Positions 6,242 through 9,242 of a stretch of 9,242 nucleotides of DNA are shown here, piece after piece. Below the pieces are notes generated by a model. That model saw only the letters and a program-made list of their open reading frames with translations, was not told where the DNA came from and searched no databases. This DNA comes from Candidatus Zixiibacteriota bacterium (GTDB taxonomy: Bacteria; Zixibacteria; MSB-5A5; GN15; PGXB01), in NCBI GenBank assembly GCA_030591405.1, contig JAUVBC010000070.1, positions 1-9,242 of the forward strand, in the 5' to 3' direction. The position numbers and the translations under genes are program-made. How positions within the stretch are numbered: position 1 is the stretch's first letter; every line of letters begins with the position of its first letter.

Positions 6242-7654
6242 TTATCTGGTAGTATCAAGATCGTATTCTTTGATTTTGTATAATAATGAGCGATAGCTGA
6301 TTTCAAGTTGTTCGGAGGCACGACGTCGATTCCAATTAGTTTTGCCAAGAACTTCTTTTATTAATTTCTTTTCCTGATGCGCCACAATCAGATTGATCCG
6401 CTTTTTTAGCGAATATGTATTTGCAGATTCTTCCTGGCCGTCAACAATTCCCGAATCTTCTTCAACTGGTTTAATATCGGAGGATATATTACCGTGAACC
6501 TTTAGATCATCAACAACCGATTCATCACCCCTGACAACAATTTGTTTTATAATATTTTCCAATTGACGAACATTTCCAGGCCATGAAAATTTTATAAGAT
6601 TCTCCATGGTCTCCTGAGAAAGAGTTGGATAATCTTTTTGATAATATTTATTATACCGCTCCAGAAAATAATTAGCCAGAAGCGGAATATCTTCTTTCTT
6701 TTCTCGTAGAGATGGCAGAAATACTGTAATTTCATTGAGACGATAAAACAGATCATCCCTGAAAAGGCGCTGCTGAATAGCTTCATCCAGGTTCTTATTG
6801 GTGGCGCAAACAATTCTGACATCAACATGAATATTGTGTAATCCGCCAACTCTGACAAATTCCTGCTGCTCCAATACCTGAAGAAGTTTGGATTGCAGTT
6901 CTAAAGGCATATCGCCGATTTCATCCAAAAAGATACTGCCCTTATTGGCTACTTCGAACCGACCCGGCTTTGTCTTGTGGGCGCCTGTAAAAGCCCCTTT
7001 TTCATACCCAAACAACTCCGCTTCGAGAAGATCACGAGGAATAGCTGCACAATTTACCTTGGTAAACGTCTGTCCGGACCGATTAGACATTGAATGTAAT
7101 AGCCGAGCGACAATCTCTTTACCAGTTCCTGATTCGCCACGTATAAGCACCGACAGTTCAGAATCGGCCACCTGCTCGATAATATTTTTGACCTGAACCA
7201 TCTTGGGTGAGTCGCCAATCAGCTTATCATATTGTTTTCGGGTACTAAGTTCGGATTTTAGCGATATTACTTCCTGCTTTAACTTCCCCTTTTCCAGAAC
7301 AGAATTGATATGTATCTCAACTTCTTTGACGTCAAAAGGTTTATTGATAAATTCTGCCGCGCCAAGTCGCATCGACTTAACAATATTGCTGGTCTCACCA
7401 TGCCCGGAAAGCATCACGATGTCAGGCCGGTTGTCAAGTCTGCCAAGCTTTTCCAAAACTTCCAGGCCGGTCATTCCCGGCATTTTTATATCTAATAAAA
7501 TTAAGTCAGGCTTCTCAGTAGAAACCATCTGAATTCCCTCGATACCATCGCGAGCCGAAGTTATATCGAAACTCGAACTCAGCCCTTCACCCAGTATCCA
7601 GGATACTTTGGGATCGTCATCTATAATAAGCAGTTTTATTTTATCTTTTTTCAT
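6242..7654 (-). CDS. NtrC-family sigma-54-dependent response regulator
   Basis: A complete 470-residue activator that, once phosphorylated, should hydrolyse ATP to open sigma-54 RNA polymerase promoters. The receiver (1-120) has D12/D13, phospho-acceptor D55 in LLDIKMPGMTG, S83 and K105. A coiled linker (about 120-140) joins it to the AAA+ domain (about 145-375). That domain has Walker A GESGTGKE (173-180), the sigma-54 contact loop GAFTGA (220-225), Walker B IFLDEIGD (241-248), the arginine-finger region FRDDLFYRL (298-306) and WPGNVRQLEN (358-367). The C-terminal Fis-type helix-turn-helix spans about 431-464 (NRRRASEQLEISYRSLLYKIK). Length and order are standard for AtoC/NtrC/ZraR-like proteins. 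GGA eight bases before the ATG is a modest ribosome site. The kinase gene ends 103 bases upstream in the same direction and is the likely phosphate donor. The sigma-54 promoter at 6016-6001 is the obvious local target. Confidence 0.96.
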   Translation of the reverse strand: MKKDKIKLLIIDDDPKVSWILGEGLSSSFDITSARDGIEGIQMVSTEKPDLILLDIKMPGMTGLEVLEKLGRLDNRPDIVMLSGHGETSNIVKSMRLGAAEFINKPFDVKEVEIHINSVLEKGKLKQEVISLKSELSTRKQYDKLIGDSPKMVQVKNIIEQVADSELSVLIRGESGTGKEIVARLLHSMSNRSGQTFTKVNCAAIPRDLLEAELFGYEKGAFTGAHKTKPGRFEVANKGSIFLDEIGDMPLELQSKLLQVLEQQEFVRVGGLHNIHVDVRIVCATNKNLDEAIQQRLFRDDLFYRLNEITVFLPSLREKKEDIPLLANYFLERYNKYYQKDYPTLSQETMENLIKFSWPGNVRQLENIIKQIVVRGDESVVDDLKVHGNISSDIKPVEEDSGIVDGQEESANTYSLKKRINLIVAHQEKKLIKEVLGKTNWNRRRASEQLEISYRSLLYKIKEYDLDTTR

Positions 7655-7757
7655 AATACGAATCCATTTGCACTTTTTCTATCTATCGACAAAAATACGA
7701 CAACATTCAACTATTTGCATCTATTAAATGCCTTTTTTTTGCAATTTCTTGCAGTTG
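7655..7757 (-). other. Kinase-activator intergenic gap with repeated TGCAA motifs
   Basis: A 103-base gap between the sensor kinase and the NtrC-family gene. The minus strand holds a small dyad TGCAA-GAAA-TTGCA (7753-7740) just after the kinase stop, and two further TGCAAAT copies nearer the activator start. There is no T run in the right place for a terminator and no sigma-54-type element. Co-transcription is likely, though the gap is wide enough to hide a weak promoter or an autoregulatory site. Confidence 0.35.
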
Positions 7758-9242
7758 TTATAAAGGCAAATAGATCGTAAAACTAGTTCCTTTGCCATAT
7801 TCAGATTTAACGGTCAAAGTTCCACCGTGAGCCGAGATAATTCTCTCAACCACGGCTAATCCGAGACCGGTCCCGGTTGATTTCGAAGTATAATATCGAT
7901 CAAAGATTTTGGAGACATTTTCAGGTTTTATGCCACACCCTGTATCAGATATGGTCATGGCCAGATAATCTGTCTTTTTAAACGATGGACGGTCAATTTT
8001 GCCAATAACCTGTAGTTCACCGCCATCCATAGCATCAACAGAATTCAGAAACAGATTTAGAAACACTTCCATGATTTGATTCTTATTGACCATAACTTCC
8101 CAGGAGCAGTTGCCATAATTCTCCTTAAAACTGATTTTCTTTTTGCTGAACTCCGGCTTGAGTAATTCGGCCGCCCGACCTATAATGGACCGAAGATCAA
8201 CCATTTCGGTTTCATATTTATGCGGTTTCGAAAAATCAACCAGTTCCCTGACAAGTTCATTAAGCCGATAAATTTCACTTTCGGCCATTTCAAAGAAATC
8301 TGAGTTGCTTACTATATCAGGCCATTTATCCCGAAGTATTTGCAAGCCACCCCTAATATTTGTCAGAGGTTTTCTCAGATCGTGGGATATTTCGGAAATC
8401 ATGTTGCCCATTGTCAGAAGTCGAGTGGCATTTAACAACGCCTTCTCGCGATCATAAAAACCGGATGCCTGTGATATCACAAGACTGGCTAGCGAAATCT
8501 CCTGAGCAGAATAAGATTCATCTCCGTCCGAGCCAATGCAAAAGATATGTTTCAAATCACCTTCCCGCAAAACCGGCAAAGCAGTAAAGTTTTTACCTGG
8601 TTGCGGAAAAGCCGTGTAATTAGTGATTTTGGCGGCCAAATATGATGACAATCTTTTTATATCATCCAAATTTATATCTGATAAGTCAATATTATCTACC
8701 GTTATCTCTTTTTCTTCAACCATATCCAGGTTAATCGAGCCGGTATCGGTAAGAGGAATATCAGTTCCGGCTACACCAACCGGTTTCAGACAACTGAAAT
8801 CAGGATTCCACTCAAACCACAAGGAATAATCGACCGGCATCAGTTTTTTCAAATATTCAAATACTGTCCTGCGCATCGCCGATACCGAGCCAACCGTTGA
8901 CAACTGCCTTGTTAATTCAAACAGAACAGAGAATTCTTTAAGCTTTTGAATATTTTTTTCCACCTGACGGGCATCATCAATAATTAATGCCGCCTGAGAT
9001 GCAAAAGTTGTCAGCAATTTCAGATCATGTTCATTAAAAACGGCGCCGTCTTTTTTATTGGCCATATTGATAACGCCCAGCACCTGATTTGAAACTTTCA
9101 GCGGAACACAAAGAAGTGATGACGATGAATATCGTTCCTTATTTATCCGCTTAAATCTTTCGTCCTTTTCAACATCGGGTACAATCAGAGGCTCTCCCAA
9201 TTCGGCAACATATCCGGCAATAGACTCCCCAATCGGCAGACG
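7758..9242 (-). CDS. GAF-domain sensor histidine kinase, NtrB/AtoS-like core (N terminus outside window)
   Basis: The 494 C-terminal residues of a sensor kinase; the frame is open to base 9242, where a codon begins with R-L-P-I-G-E-S. Visible residues 1-90 are the C-terminal part of a GAF domain (AGYVAELGEPLIVPDV, then LLCVPL and GVINMANK). A second, weaker GAF-like region covers about 105-270. The core follows, with H287 in ISHDLRKPL, N400 in NLFLNSVDAM, D433 in SDTGCGI, the F-box-like IFDRYYTSKS and G2 GTGLGLA from 457. No transmembrane segment is visible, so at least this part is cytoplasmic. All kinase motifs are intact, so it should autophosphorylate. It lies upstream of, and in line with, the NtrC-family regulator, which is the probable partner. 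The TTG at 9200 is an internal Leu codon of the GAF domain, not a start, because the family sequence continues upstream of it. Confidence 0.95.
   Translation of the reverse strand, partial: RLPIGESIAGYVAELGEPLIVPDVEKDERFKRINKERYSSSSLLCVPLKVSNQVLGVINMANKKDGAVFNEHDLKLLTTFASQAALIIDDARQVEKNIQKLKEFSVLFELTRQLSTVGSVSAMRRTVFEYLKKLMPVDYSLWFEWNPDFSCLKPVGVAGTDIPLTDTGSINLDMVEEKEITVDNIDLSDINLDDIKRLSSYLAAKITNYTAFPQPGKNFTALPVLREGDLKHIFCIGSDGDESYSAQEISLASLVISQASGFYDREKALLNATRLLTMGNMISEISHDLRKPLTNIRGGLQILRDKWPDIVSNSDFFEMAESEIYRLNELVRELVDFSKPHKYETEMVDLRSIIGRAAELLKPEFSKKKISFKENYGNCSWEVMVNKNQIMEVFLNLFLNSVDAMDGGELQVIGKIDRPSFKKTDYLAMTISDTGCGIKPENVSKIFDRYYTSKSTGTGLGLAVVERIISAHGGTLTVKSEYGKGTSFTIYLPL

Noticed and set aside
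6888..7532. Two plus-strand open frames opposite the NtrC-family gene
   Set aside because: They are complementary to the conserved receiver and AAA+ motifs and show no family features of their own.
7740..7753. Hairpin TGCAA-GAAA-TTGCA as terminator after the sensor kinase
   Set aside because: The stem is only five pairs, and in the direction of the kinase it is followed by A residues, not T.
9198..9200. TTG as start of the upstream sensor kinase
   Set aside because: GAF-domain sequence (GESIAGYVAE) continues in frame upstream of it to the window edge, so this is an internal Leu codon.

Overview
The window is a signalling-dense stretch of a bacterial chromosome in which every supported gene reads on the minus strand. 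It looks like a Gram-negative-type bacterium that uses sigma-54: there is an NtrC-family activator with an intact GAFTGA loop, and a strong -24/-12 promoter next to it. The sequence is moderately A+T-rich by eye. The giant multi-PAS kinase and NtrB/NtrC-like pairs suit an environmental bacterium (deltaproteobacterial or FCB/candidate-phylum type), but I cannot assign a taxon from the sequence alone.

Layout in order of transcription (high to low coordinates): (1) 9242-7758, a GAF-containing sensor histidine kinase whose N terminus lies outside the window. (2) 7654-6242, a complete NtrC-family response regulator (receiver, AAA+, Fis-type HTH), presumably its partner. (3) 6241-5946, a control region with a good sigma-54 promoter at 6016-6001 and candidate upstream activator sites. 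(4) 5945-5484, a small protein resembling a GGDEF domain whose GGDEF signature and C-terminal end are lost, closed by a strong intrinsic terminator at 5457-5421. (5) 5154-5081, a tRNA-Arg(TCT) with a recognisable sigma-70-type promoter upstream. (6) 4841-330, a 1503-residue membrane-anchored hybrid of eight PAS domains, one GAF-like domain and a histidine kinase core. (7) 320-1, the receiver domain of a response regulator that runs off the window, nine bases after the kinase stop.

There are two signalling modules. The downstream one is a many-input sensor kinase followed directly by its response regulator. The upstream one is the more interesting: kinase -> sigma-54 activator -> sigma-54 promoter -> a monocistronic, catalytically degenerate GGDEF-like protein with its own terminator. 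I infer from this arrangement that the small protein is a dedicated output of the kinase/activator pair, perhaps a c-di-GMP-related binding or scaffold protein rather than an enzyme. No mobile elements, CRISPR arrays or plus-strand genes were found.
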